From Chondrus crispus (Eukaryota > Rhodophyta > Florideophyceae > Gigartinales > Gigartinaceae): DNA of 64,000 bases. Numbering within the stretch: position 1 is the stretch's first letter; every line of letters begins with the position of its first letter. Made by a program: the position numbers and the translations under genes. The stretch covers positions 1 through 64,000 of the forward strand of contig NW_005179296.1 in NCBI RefSeq assembly GCF_000350225.1, in the 5' to 3' direction. Positions 21,058-32,975 of the stretch are shown piece by piece. Below the pieces are notes generated by a model that worked only from the letters and a program-made list of their open reading frames with translations, did no database searches and was not told the DNA's origin.

Positions 21058-22317
21058 ATGTCAACTCAAGTAAGGAAGGGGAGGGGGAAGAAAAAGGGGG
21101 GTGTGAATGCTTTTACAGACGGTCCCCTGCGCGAATCCTACGATCTGGTATCTACTGCCACGAGCGCATCAACGAAAGCGAATGTGAAGTTAGCAAGACC
21201 AGTTCTGAAAGAGTACTGTGCTCTGAAAGGTTCCCCAGATCCACATCGCGTCACCCCAGAGAGCTCAAAACTCATTCTCAATCTTCTTGCAGATTACTGT
21301 AAGTTTGGAACTGCTGATGCTCTTTAGAATGACAGCATGGGAGCTCTGGCGCAGGGACTTCGACATGTCTATTGCGAACACGGCCACACCAAAACGTGGC
21401 AGGTTGACGAGTCTGCTGGTAAGGCAAGCGGCAACCCGCTGATTGGAAACCCTGATTTGCAGGCGCTGCGAAAGGCCCATCCCGTTCATTTGGCTCATAT
21501 AGGATTCGTTACGTTACGGTCCCGGCCAATCACAGCAGCCAATATATGTGATTTGGCCGAAAAGTTTTGGTACGGGAGAGAAAAGGTAACCGCAGCACCT
21601 GACGTGCTCCTACATGCCATCCTCGTTGTCGGGTGGAATTTCGGACTCACATATGATGAAATTAAGAAGTTGAAAGTCGAAAACGTCTCCGTTGGGTCCG
21701 GTGGCTGCACGTTGACGTTGCTTGAATCAATTAAGAGTTCAACTGTGCATAGAACGTACCAGCTTTGCGATTGGTTCGGGAACTCTGCCTTGCGGTTCTC
21801 ATACTTTATGGATCCATTCTTAGCATTGTACTCGTGACTGACACTTCGTGGAAGTAGCCCAGGGCCTTTATTTTGTGATGTGAATGAGACAAGAAGTGGT
21901 TGGGTCATTGACACCAAAGCACCGTGGAGTTCTAAGAAATTCACCGAGTTCTTCCGAGGTCGCTTGTCATCAATTGGTGTCGGATCGAGTGATCTGGGTA
22001 TGTACTCCGGACATTCAATCAAAGAGGTTCAGTGCAGCTGTATCGAGCTCTAGGGCTTCGCGATGAAGCAATTATGGAAAGAATTCAGATGAGTGGATAT
22101 CAAGCGTATGCCAACTATTGCGCTGCCTAAAACGACTGTGCTCCGCCAGAGCTTCCTCGCTTTAATTCAGTCCAGGAGTATGTACGTCATGCTAAAACTA
22201 TTTGCGAAGAATCTGAGCAGATATATGGGAAGGAGGACTTTGCCAAGTCTCTTGAGCACGTCCATACTGGTCTCAGTTCAAACGATGTGGACAAAAACTT
22301 TCAGTTAGTCTAGTGAA
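21058..22317 (+). pseudogene. Crypton-like tyrosine recombinase, degenerate
   Basis: Starts with a Lys/Arg-rich stretch at ATG 21058. An in-frame TAG follows at about 21325, then a long frame with a recombinase core-binding region and GWNFGLTYDEIKKLKVENV (the first catalytic-Arg region is altered). After an in-frame TGA (21835-21837) it continues as LTLRGSSPGPLFCDV. After a frameshift near 22030 come GHSIKRG (H-x-x-R box) and AYANYCAA (candidate tyrosine nucleophile). This order is that of Crypton recombinases, which integrate circular DNA by cutting with tyrosine. With at least three lesions it is dead. Confidence 0.65.
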
Positions 22318-22491
22318 ATGTTTTCGTCGAGTACAATAAATAATCTGGTACTTGATTTATGGATCATAGTTTTCTGTTTTAATGAGACTTAAGTGATCGT
22401 CTTAATAATTTCAGAGCGAGGAATAACCAACAGACCCACACGACAAAAAATGGAGAGACGAGGGTTCGTGCGGCCGATCCAAGGGGGTTGA

Positions 22492-22662
22492 GAAGGTGCC
22501 GGATTCAAAGCCCCTAGACAAATCCTGCAACTTGAACCGGAGATTGGTATGACGATCAGTAAGGAGATATTGCTTTCGTCGGGTAACACTAATTCTGTCG
22601 GCAAATCGAAAAATCAGGGAAGCGATTCAGAGAATGAAGGACAAATTTATGCTGTTGAAGAT
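22492..22662 (+). pseudogene. 5' part of Crypton-type second coding segment, cut by element A
   Basis: Open frame up to the insertion point of element A, ending in VED. The same frame continues as EKMKVWKKELQQ at 38091 when element A and one copy of the AAGAT duplication are removed. Possible splice acceptors (CAG near 22419, GAG at 22492) suggest it could be a downstream exon of the recombinase gene. I recognise no domain in this half. Confidence 0.55.
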
Positions 22663-23302
22663 TGTAGCATAACCGCCGGCTACTGTACTATACATTAGAT
22701 TTGGAATTAGATTCAACGCTGTAAGGTACGGACCTTACAGCGTGCGCGCGCGCCTACCTTACAGCGAGCGCGCACCAACACGTGTACCCCACGTGTAGCA
22801 CACGGGTGCTGTCAGCCCCGACGGCTGACAGCGTTACAGTGCGGGCCGGCCCGCACTGTCTACAGTAAGCCGACTACAGTACAGTCCGTACTGTACTGTA
22901 GACGGTTAATTAACTTGTACAATAAATATAGGGAGCGACCGCCGGTGGGGAGGAGGAGGACAGGCAACACTCCACCGACGGTCGACCACCCAGCTTACTC
23001 TACTCACACCGCCGTTCCGCGAGTAGTCACCACCGAGCGGGTAGTGGACGCGCGCGACACCGCGGCGAGCTGCGATCCGCCTCCGCCCGTCAGTACCGGA
23101 TCGTCAACCGGTACTGCTCCGGGGCGTCGAGGCGTCGATCCACTCGCCTACGCGCGCGTCCCCGCCGACCACGCTTTACCACCCGCTACCGGCCCTCTTC
23201 CGGTGGCGTTGGTTGGTTCAAGACCCTCGGTACGCCGATCCGGGGTCTTCCGCCGAACATCGCAAACACCCCCTCCGCCGGGTGTGGGGTGTTTATGCGA
23301 CA
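22663..23302 (+). repeat. 5' LTR of element A
   Basis: 640 bp, starting TGTAGCATAACC and ending TTTATGCGACA. Its first third is a chain of inverted repeats: 22717-22742, 22808-22832 and the CTGTAG-flanked palindromes up to 22910. The promoter should lie here; an AATAAATATA stretch (22921-22930) is a candidate TATA or polyadenylation signal. Confidence 0.92.
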
Positions 23303-23303
23303 C

Positions 23304-23325
23304 TGGTCTCCCGACCTAGAAGACC
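23304..23325 (+). other. Primer-binding site of element A
   Basis: TGGTCTCCCGACC follows the LTR after one base. It starts TGG, the complement of the tRNA 3' CCA. Element B has the same site with one change. I cannot name the tRNA. Confidence 0.7.
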
Positions 23326-23379
23326 TTCAAGATCACGCCGAGAAGGTTGTCCTTTACCTCTGCGTCCGTACGCGTTGAG

Positions 23380-25940
23380 ATGAGCGCCGAGTACCCGACC
23401 TCGGTCCGATCCGAGCCGGCGGATGTGCGAGAGGCCGCGCTACGCGTCCAAGTGGGCGACGGCAACGCAGATCCTCGGGACCGCGAACCGTCGCCCGACC
23501 TCTCCGAAGGACGCGCTCGCGCGATGTACGATCGCATCGCCGAGTACATCGAGGATGTCCGGACATCTCTCCGTATCGACGTCTCCGACAGCGTCTACGC
23601 CCGCTGTATGGAGGAGTTGCGCTCCATCTGCGAAGGAAGGTTCGAGCGCGTAACTCAGTCCTTGGAGAACTTGCGCGCGCTCGTCGACCAGCTACACGCC
23701 CGTTTGGCGCTGGTCGAGGACGCGCGCATTGATTCCCCGCCGTAGAGGTTGCGGGTCAACGCGCGAGTGCAAACTCCGGGGTTCGACGAGACCCGCAACC
23801 CTTCCCATCTGCCGAACAGATGGTAGCGTTCGCGCACATGGCGGCGGAACTTAACTCAACGCGCCGCCGTGCCCGTGAGATGGAACAGACCTCGGCCGAG
23901 AGGCCACCCGGAGCCTCCTCGAGTAGGCCCGGTGCCACTGTTCCTCCGGTCGCGTCCGGATCGCAAGAGTGGCCCCCGGCTGGTGCCGTCACCAGCCGGA
24001 GGGCGGAGGACATCAAGCCGACGGCGGACGTGAAGTTCGCGTCCGAGACTCAAGCCCTGCCGCATGTCCCCGGAAGCATGCGGCAGTCACGACGGGTACC
24101 GACCGAACTCGACCAGGGCCGTGGAGGAGTCGCCCGCGGATCAGGGGAACCGATTCTCCCCTTCGATCCTCGCTGGGGCAGCTACCAGCCGGCGGATCTT
24201 ACCGCGCATCCCGGCCCCGTCGACGTCCGAACGTTGCCCGTCACGCCGTTCGGGACGTTGGGTCCCGCCGAACCTGGGGTCGAGCCCGTCCACACCATGA
24301 TACAGGAGTTCAGCGCCGTCGCGAACTACCGGATGTATCGGTTGGACAACACCTCGAGGCTCGTTACCTCGGGTGACGCGGGACGGATCGCCAAGTACGT
24401 CCAACGTTGCCGTGGGCTCCGCCCCACGATGAAGAGCTTCGACGGTACTGATGCGATTCAGTTGCTCCCGTTCCTGAAGCATGTCCGGATAACCTTCAAT
24501 GCCCAGCACCTGACCGAAGGTGTGGCAGTCCATGTCTTCGCTCACTTCCTCGAGCGAGACGCGGAGCGGTTGTATACGAGTTACACCATGCGCGGCCTCC
24601 GCGCCGGCCAGCTCCACGACGATACGAGCTGGCCTGGTCTCGTCAACCAATTTATCAAACGCTTCCTAACCGACGACGTGTTAGGGGAAGCGTTTGATGC
24701 TGTCGCGTCGGCGCGACAGCTTCCTCACGAAAACGAGAACACGTTCGCGGACCGGCTGGAATCCGCCGCGTTCCGATGCACGGCCGTGTTCTCAGAACAA
24801 GCCCTCGCGCACTACTTCGTGCGCGGGTTGTCCACTGCGACCCGGGCCGCAGTGGCAGAGACGATGCAAAGGTTGCCCGGACAACAGAAGACCGAACTCT
24901 CAACGATTCGCCGTATCGCAACGGCTGAGGGAACAACCTACCGCGCCCGCCGCGGATTGCCGCTGCCGTATCCGAAGCCGGCAGCGAAGGGAGTCCGAAC
25001 TCCTAGGTCGCACGGAACAAATTCGCCGGCGACCGCCCTCCACATTGGAGAAGATGAGTGGCAGGCCGACCCTGTCCTCATTACGCAAGGCTTCGACCGC
25101 GCAGGAGGACGACCTCCAACGACAGCTTCCACGGAATCGACCGGAAGCTACGCGACGGCGTTTGCGCGCACGCCAAAAGCCACGGGTGGTCCGAACCACA
25201 ACATGGCAGAGCTCGATATCTCCTGTCGAGAAGGGGATCGCGTGCCGCCTTACGTGCCTCGACTCACCGTCGAAGAGGCACGCCACGCGGCGACGTTCGC
25301 GTCGACCGATGGCAGCGCGTACGTTTGTTGGCTGTGCCGGACGTACGGCCACGCCATGTACGCGTGCCCGTTCCTGTCGCCTGAACAACGTCAGTTCACG
25401 GCGTACTGGAACTACCGCTATCATATGGAGACGCGTCCCGGGATGCGCAATCTCATCCAGCAGTCTACGCGGGAAGACCGAGGCCCGCGGCGAGGAGACC
25501 CGAACCGATCGGGTGGGGGCGTCCGTTTCGCCCCTCGCGAAGGCGGGTATCGACACCCGGGAACCGATCAAAGGGGTCGACGTGACCCTCGTTGGATGGA
25601 TACGCGGTATCCCCGTCGAGACGGAAGAGGCGACCGGGGCCGTCCCCAGTTGCCCCAAGGGGTACAGAACGCCATCATGTACCTCCAAGATTGGGTTGGG
25701 GATCCGAACCCCCAGCCCACGGAAGGAGGCGGAGGAGAACCGGTTCTCGCCGCCCCTCAAATATTGCAACGGCTGGACGTTGCAATTCAAGGTGGCGAAG
25801 CATCCAATTACTTCGTAGAGGATGCCCAGCCAGGGTGGAGAAACGACGCGCACCACCACGGTCAGGGGCCCGTCATCGCGCCAGCTAACGATAGCAAGGC
25901 GGGTAGTTCCGACAGCTCGGGTAGTTCGAAAACCCCGTAA
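23380..25940 (+). pseudogene. gag of element A (capsid, zinc knuckle), one frameshift
   Basis: The ATG at 23380 aligns with the start of the intact gag of element B (856 residues). The first 122 codons stop at 23745. The remainder (about 23806-25940) is open in another frame, so one frameshift separates them. The central part is a retrotransposon-capsid-like region (DAERLYTSYTMRGL, WPGLVNQFIKRFL, ENTFADRLESAAFRC, FVRGL). A single CCHC knuckle, CWLCRTYGHAMYAC, follows near the position expected for nucleocapsid, then an Arg/Gly-rich tail. It would form the virus-like particle that packages element RNA. Confidence 0.88.
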
Positions 25941-25976
25941 AGACGGTTACGTTCGCGCGGTCGCGTGAGCCGTCTT
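25940..25976 (+). promoter_or_regulatory. Stem-loop at the gag stop codon
   Basis: AAGACGG, overlapping the gag stop (TAA, 25938-25940), pairs with CCGTCTT (25970-25976). The same stem is present at the gag end of element B (60039-60075). It may influence translation of the downstream pol frame. Confidence 0.5.
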
Positions 25977-26029
25977 ATCACCCCAACCTAGACCCGTTAC
26001 AATTCAACCCCGGCGGAGGAGGGGAATGT

Positions 26030-29000
26030 TTGCCGATAATATTCCCCTCGACTCCGCACGAGCGCACCGAGACTTCCGTAAGTCAGGTGCGGGAGGACAA
26101 AGGCGCCGAGGCCACTGAGAGCCCGCCACGCCTAGAGGAAGGCACCGTGGCCGCCGTGAGCCACGTGCTTAACAGGAAGCGCTTCGAACGCGCCGGCGGC
26201 CCGACCCAAGGGGGTCCGGGGCCGCCAGAAGAAATCAAGTCGCGTACGGACACGACTTGCCGCGAGGACGTCACCGACCGACGGATGCCCCGCGACCGAG
26301 GCAGAAGACCACGGAAGAGAAGCCGGAACCGACGCCGGCGGCCCAAGCGGAACGACCTGGCCGAGCCGTCGTCACCGAAGGTAGTCGACGGTGTCATCTG
26401 CTTGATGACATCGAAGATATACAACGTCCTCGACTCGATCGCAACCGAGGCGAACGCGTTCAAGCCTCATACCATTGCGGTCGATACCTGCTCAGGGTAT
26501 AACTTGGTGAGGAAGGCCGACCTTCCTCCCGATTGGACGCGCGACATCGTACCCGACGCACGCCTGCCACGGTTGGCAGGCGCGAACAGTAACCCGCTCA
26601 AGCTGACTGCGGTCGTGCAGCTGGCCGTCCGACTGCGGAACACGACGTTCCGCATTCCGTTCGTGGTCGCCGACCAGCTCGCGGTGCCCGTCCTCCTGGG
26701 CACGGCGTTCATCGATGCGCACGTTCGAAGTATCGACATCGATGCGCAGAGGCTCGAGTTCCGACAAGGTGGCTCCGTCGCCATTGTCGATGGGAAGGGG
26801 GAGCCGTCTCCCCCAACCCGGCGCCACGGTCGCCAGTCAAGTCGGGCCGACGTACGCGAAGAGGCCCCACAGCCGATCCGTGTCGCCGGATGGGTCACGA
26901 TCCCCGCGATGTCGCAAGCACGGATACCCGTCACAACCGCGGGGAGCGGCCTCGTTTTCTTGGAACCGAAGCCGTCACTCCAAAGTCGACACGGAGTGAG
27001 GCTCATGGACGGTGTAGCCGAGGTCTTACCGAACCAGACCTTCGACGTGATCGTGGCGAATTTTTCGCGTCAAGCGAGGCGGCTCCCGAAGCGCACCGTC
27101 GTTGGTTACGCGAATCGCAATCCGCTGGCGATCCTGACGCCCGAGCGCTGAGTCGGGGCGGAGGTCGCACACGCGCTGCATCTCACCGACTTGGACGTGC
27201 AAGCCGAGAGAGGGGGAGCTGGCCGACCAAGCTCCACGGAAAATAAGACCGCCGAGGGAAGTCACGCCGGCCCCGGCGACCAGCCGGCGGGGTGCCCATC
27301 ATCGACAGAAGGCACCGCGCGAGTCACCAATAAGGATCCCGAAAATTCGCCGATGAATTGGGAAAAAGAAATGGACTTGTCATACATCGACGATGACAAG
27401 CTCCGCGCACGGGTACTCGACATGCTCCGTAAGCATTCGAGTCTGTGGAGCGGTGCGCTCGGTACGATACGAGCAACGGAGCACCGCATTACACTCGAGG
27501 CGGGGACGAAACCGATTCGTTCTATGCCCTACCGAAAGGAGCCCGCCATGCGTGAGATGGTTGCTAAAGAAGTCAACAAGATGTTGAACGCCGGAGTTAT
27601 CGAACCCGCGAGCACCGAGTGGGCTTCGCCGGTGGTGCTCGTCCCGAAGAAAGACGGCTCCCTTCGGTTTTGCGTTGACTACCGACGTCTCAACGCAAAG
27701 ACGGAAGCAGATTCGTATCCGCTGCCCCGGATGGACGACTGCATCGATTCGTTAGGGGATGCAGCCGTCTTCACTACGCTCGACTGCAATTCAGGCTACT
27801 GGCAAATCCCGGTCGCGCCGGAGGACCGGGATAAGACCACATTCACCACACATATGGGTACGTTTCGCCATTTGCGTATGCCGTTCGGACTGAAAGGGGC
27901 AACGGCCACCTTCCAACGTGCATTGGTTATCATCTTGTCCGGCGTAAGATGGCAGATATGTCTCGTATACCTCGACGACGTCATAGTTTTTTCCCGAACG
28001 CACGAGGAGCACGCCGAACACCTCGACATTGTCTTGAGCTTGTTGAGGACCGCCGGTATATCTCTCAAGCTCAAGAAGTGCAGCTTCTTCCGTCCGAAGG
28101 TGCATTACCTGGGGCACGTGATATCCCCAGGTAAGCTCAGCGTGGCCGAAACAGCGGCCGACGCCTTCAAGACGTTCACGTTCCCGATGACGCTTACGCA
28201 GGTGCGCTCGTTCCTCGGGGCGTGCAACGTCTACCGCCGTTTCGTCAAGGGGTTTGCCAAGATAGCTCGACCGCTAACCGATATGACCCGCAAGGACGCC
28301 GACCCCGACTTCGATAATCCAACGGAGGCCCAGCTTCAAACGTTCGAGGACCTCAAGGCAAGGATGATCGCTCCGCCGATACTTACGCTTCCGCGGTACG
28401 GTCGGCCGTACATGATCGATGCCGATGCAAGTGCGTATCAACTCGGGTGTACGCTGCTGCAAGAACACGACGAAGCCAACGACTGGCGTCCCGTCGGATA
28501 TTAGTCGTATTCGTTAAACGACAGCGAACGCAACTACAGTGCTACGGAACGCGAGTGCTTCGCTGTAGTGTGGGCCATCCGCACACTACGCCCGTACGTC
28601 GAGGGCACGAAGTTCACCGTCCGAACGGATCACGACGAGCTGAGGTGGCTCATGTCCCTGACCGAGAGCTCCGGAAGACTCACTCGGTGGCGGCTACGTC
28701 TGGCTGAATACGATTTCACCATTCAGTACCGCCCCGGGCGCGTGCACCAGGTCCCCGACGCCCTGTCACGCCTCGTATCACCGAGGGTCGCCGACTACCC
28801 TCGCCCCGCTGTCGAGGTGGACGACGACATCCCCACCTACGACACGTGCACGACCGTTCGGGATGTCTCGGATGAGCTCGCGGACCACGTATGCACCGCG
28901 AGCTGCGACCACGAGGCCGAACACGTCTTCGTGACCACAAGGAACCGAACGAAATCCCGAAGGAAATTGCGAGCCCGAGCGCGCGACGAGCCGAGGGGCG

Positions 29001-29041
29001 ACGACGAAGACCCTGCTCTAGAAGAACCCCACACCTTCTGA
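26030..29041 (+). pseudogene. pol of element A: protease, reverse transcriptase, RNase H; three stops
   Basis: Aligned to the intact pol frame of element B. The protease active site is IAVDTCSGYNLV. An in-frame TGA interrupts at 27149-27151. RT follows with WASPVVLVPKKDGSLRFCVDYRRLN, RMPFGLKGA and the catalytic LVYLDDVIVF (near 27970). RNase H has MIDADASAYQLG, and a TAG at 28502-28504 replaces the Trp of the VGYWSY block. The rest continues (RTDHDELRWL, then GRVHQVPDALSRL). A final TGA lies at 29039-29041. The start Met of element B is TTG here (26030). These enzymes would mature the proteins and copy RNA to DNA, but this copy cannot make them. Confidence 0.92.
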
Positions 29042-30641
29042 GCAGAGAACGAGGAGTTCGACGCCGTGGACCTCGATCGCGCCCAAGACTTCGAAGCCGA
29101 TACGTCCGGTTCCCAGGTCGCCCCTCCGCAGGACGACCTGCCGGCCCCTCTTACGATAGAGGAGATAGCCGAGGAACAACGCGCGGATGACTTCTGCCAA
29201 ACGGTATTGGCACGACAGTCAGAGTCCCGGGACTCCGCGTTCTTCGAGGACCACCACGGGGTGCTCAAACGGAGACACCCCTTCGACCCTGATATCGTAC
29301 AGGTGGTGGTCCCTCGGACTCTACGCGCCCGGTTGCTGCGGCTCTGCCATAACCCGACCATCGCCGGGCATCCGGGGCAGAACCGCATGTACTACGCGCT
29401 CCGTCGCGAGTACTACTGGCCCCACTTGGCAGCGGACGTCGGGTCGACCGTACGAGGTTGTCGAACCTGTGCGATGAACCGCGTCAAGCTTCGGAAACAC
29501 CTAAACCGATTAAGGTTGTTTCCAGCGACGCGGCCGTTGGAGAGCCTCGCGATCGATATACTGGGGCCGCTCCCAAAGACCAAGGCAGGGAAACGATTCC
29601 TCCTGGTAATCACCGACCGCTTTACGAAGTTAACGCAGGTCGTCGCACTGCGGACGGTAACCGCCTACACCGTCGCAGTGTCCGTTTTGCGAAGTGTGGG
29701 TCGTTAAGTACGGCGTCCCACGCTCGCTACTGTCGGATAACGGACCGCAGTTCAACGCAAAGTTCTTCCAAAGCACATGCCGAGTGCTTGGAATTACGAA
29801 CCTTTATACGTCAGCGTACCACCCTCAGACGAACGGCCAGGTGGAGCGCTATAACCGAACGATTGCGGCGATGCTCCGCAATTACGTGAACGAGCATCAA
29901 GACGACTGGGACGTGTACGTGGGACCGTTAACGTACGCATATAACCCCCACGTACACTGAACCACACGAACGACCCCGTTTGAGCTCGTGTTCAGCCGGC
30001 CCCCGCCGGAGTTTTCTCTTCGACGAACCGGTGGGGACGTTCCACCTGCCGATAGGGGAACGCAGCGTGCGGAGTTCCTCAAGACCCTGGACGCGACGAT
30101 CCAGAAGGCCTACGGGAGCTTGCGACGCACGCAAGCCCGTTACAAACGCGACTTCGATAAGCGCGTTCGAACGGTTAACACACGTCTCGAGCCAAGTAAC
30201 TTCATCTACCTGAACCCCACCGACGGGGACAAGACGTCTAACAAGCTCGCCTCGCCCGCCGTGGGGCCGTACCGTGTCCTCGCCAACGATCGTCGAACCA
30301 TCATCATCGATCGTGATGGCGTCACCGAGCGGGCGTCAGCAGACCGCTGCGTGTAAGCGCCCCCGCCGGTGGACGTGCCACGGGTGAGCACGACGACCCC
30401 GCGTGACCTCGCCGACAAGGTCAGGGAGGGAACACAGTACGCCGTGGAGAAGCTACTCAAGCATCGAGAGATGGAAGACGGAACAACGGAGTTCCTCATC
30501 AAGTGGGCGGACTACGACCAACCCACTTGGACGGCACGCACCCACATCCCCGAAGAATTGGTGTCTCGATATGCGCTGCGTCTTCGAAGACGCACGGGGA
30601 GGGACCTCAACTCCGAAGTGAACGCGGACGTTCACTCTTAA
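29042..30641 (+). pseudogene. Integrase with C-terminal chromodomain of element A; frameshift and two stops
   Basis: The zinc region is HNPTIAGHPG with CRTCAM. The DDE residues sit in AIDILGPL, LLSDNGPQF and NGQVERYN. A frameshift lies near 29690, between the first and second acidic residues. A TGA at 29958-29960 and a TAA at 30354-30356 follow. The chromodomain (about 30430-30580) reads QYAVEKLLKHRE, EFLIKWADYD and PTWTARTHI, with the aromatic cage positions Y, W and Y/D. The C-terminus is encoded by the stem-loop sequence (EVNADVHS). It is nearly identical to element B except for the lesions. Confidence 0.92.
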
Positions 30642-30655
30642 GGAGGGGCCCCCCC
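30618..30655 (+). other. Internal stem-loop plus purine tract (first copy)
   Basis: GTGAACGCGGACGTTCAC (30618-30635) forms a 7-bp stem. AAGGAGGGG follows at the pol stop codon. The same pair recurs at 36930-36963, directly before the 3' LTR, and at both equivalent places in element B. Confidence 0.75.
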
Positions 30656-32975
30656 AACCGCTCCGTCAACCGGAAAAATTAAACCCCCCTTCGCGGTCGG
30701 AAAGGGCGGGGGTCTACGCAAGGACACAACGAGGGTGGCTGACCAACTTCGGGGAAGCATGGGATGTCCAGTCGACGCAGGGACAACGCAAGTCCACGCG
30801 ACACGAACCGCCATCACCGACGAGAGGAGGGTCGTGAGACAGGGCGTACTGTGTCACGAACAGTAGCCCTGGGACGTGAAGTGAAATGAGGGAGAACACG
30901 ACCTCCCAGCGAACACGACGACATGTCCCGGTGCGCTACACTCACAAAGCCGTTGCAGTTCCGTCGTGATCAACTGCAGCATAACGCAACGGTTGTAGAG
31001 AGAAAGAGGGCCAAGCCGATTTAAGGGACGTCTCCCAAACACGCGACTCAGAGACCTCGAACAGTCCGTACTGCCCGAGAGGGGACGACCTCTGAGGTAA
31101 TCGATGAGGCGAGGAGCGACTGCGCCGCACTCGTTTTGTGCGTGCGCGCATAAGCAGTGACAAAATACGATAGGATCCGAGAGCCGATGTGCGAACGGAG
31201 GGGCAACTGTCTGCCAGTGCCTCGAAAGCGGACGACGCCACCAAACCGCCGCCACCTCCCTAAAATACGAAAATATTGAACGGTGGGAAATTACGCCGGA
31301 CGGCGGACAGCACGTGCATTATGAGTGCGTACAAGGCGCGCGGGCCATAAAAAATCGACGGTCGCCACCGTACACAATCTGGAACGGGCGGTGTGATGTG
31401 CTCGCATCATCTCGGTGCGACACGCCCTCATTTCCGCCGCCAAGAGGCAGGACGCTCGTGCACACCGACCCGCATTCGAGCGCGTCGTCGCATACCTACA
31501 TATCCTACGTTCGTTCACGCCACATACCCGCACACCTCCACAACGGGACAAGGTGCGCGAGAGGTCACAGCCGATCGTCCTGCCCCATGTACACGCCATC
31601 TTCGACTCAGTCCTGGGCGCGTGTACCCTACCGAAGTACGCATCCAGGCGTCCGGCCGCTCGAGTCGTCCATATCGCTAACCTCGCCCTCCCAGGGTAAT
31701 TCCGCGAAGATTCGCCGCGCAAACTATGGGCCGGGCGCACGGGACACCATTCGTTCGTTAGGCCGGACCGCCCCACGCGGAGCTGCGCACTACCACGCCA
31801 GCGCGCATGTAGGGGCGCTCACGGCCGCACACGGCGACGTTAAACTGGGACACTTCCCGTGGAAGAGAATCCGTTCGCAACGAACACGACGAAAAAGGAC
31901 GAGTGCCGAAGTCGCGACTCCTGTCTGCCGACGTAATGGGGGAGGAGGACATTGCCGCTGCCCCTCGAAGAGTCCCGCGACTCATTCGCGATGGATAGTC
32001 TACGCCGAGCGAGGCGTCACTTCGTTGACATGACGCCGATCCGAAGGCCAGCGCGAGGCACCACGTCGGTAGGTAGCCCGGCCGCTCCACGAGAGGGGGC
32101 CCCTTTTAGTGGCCGGAGGAGACTACCTGAGCCAACGCACTCGTACAGCCGTTTCCATTACCGCCGAAACGCGCGCGAGCGAACTGTGTGTGGACGCGAG
32201 CGGAGGCGCCCGAGCTCTCGCCGTCAGCGGGGGAGTACCCCGGCGTTCGCCAGCGCGCGGAAGCCCGACGTCCCCGGCACAGAGAAGAACAACGTCGACC
32301 GACGACGCGGTCGAGGGGCGGTGGCGAGATGGAAGCATGACGCCGCGCGGAGGAAGTGGGAGCGGGCCGAATTGGACATCAAGGAGGGACGACCCCGCAA
32401 CTGTAACGCACCGGCCCGTCCCTGTTACGGGAGACTCACGACGCTGACCGGAGGCGGGGGACGACGCGAGCTCCCTTGGGGGCAGTGACGACAAGCTCGA
32501 CCAATAGAAGCTCTCCAAATCCCCATCTCTTCGCCGCACAATCCGCCGGAGGGACAGATGAGGAGCCTTCCTCCTCGAAGAAGGAAGCACCTACCGCACG
32601 TCGGACGAGCCGGCGGAGTCTATACCACCTCGGCGCGATGGACCGCAAAAGGTTGAGACGCGTCGGCGTGAGGAGCCGTCGGCGAAGGGGAGGAATAAAG
32701 CGCGCGGTACGACGCGATCAGACGACCGGCAGCCTCGACGTCCACCGTGGGGCACCTCGACGCGTCCCCTCGCGAGCTGTTCCGCTCCCGCGAAGCCGTC
32801 TCACAAGAACGATATACCGCCGTCTCCGCCCGCCGACGGGGGTGAGCGCGCGGAAGGTTCCAAGCCCCCAGGGGAACGGGTACGTAGGGAAAGAATAACT
32901 AAGGAAAGGATCGAGGGGAGGTCCATTTATCGCACCAAAGGGGAAGAGAGACCTGCTTCTACTAGCTGGGCAGCG
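30656..32975. other. 2.3 kb between pol end and the antisense ORF end, no supported gene
   Basis: GC-rich. Arg/Pro-rich frames are open on both strands, none with a domain, as expected from composition. It would be the 3' flank of the antisense ORF and part of the sense 3' UTR. Confidence 0.45.

Noticed and set aside
24694..25859. Long frames (374 and 319 codons) over element A gag
   Set aside because: Shadows of the gag frame with Arg/Ser-rich composition.
31291..32898. Arg-rich frames on both strands in element A's module
   Set aside because: Open by composition only; no counterpart in element B.
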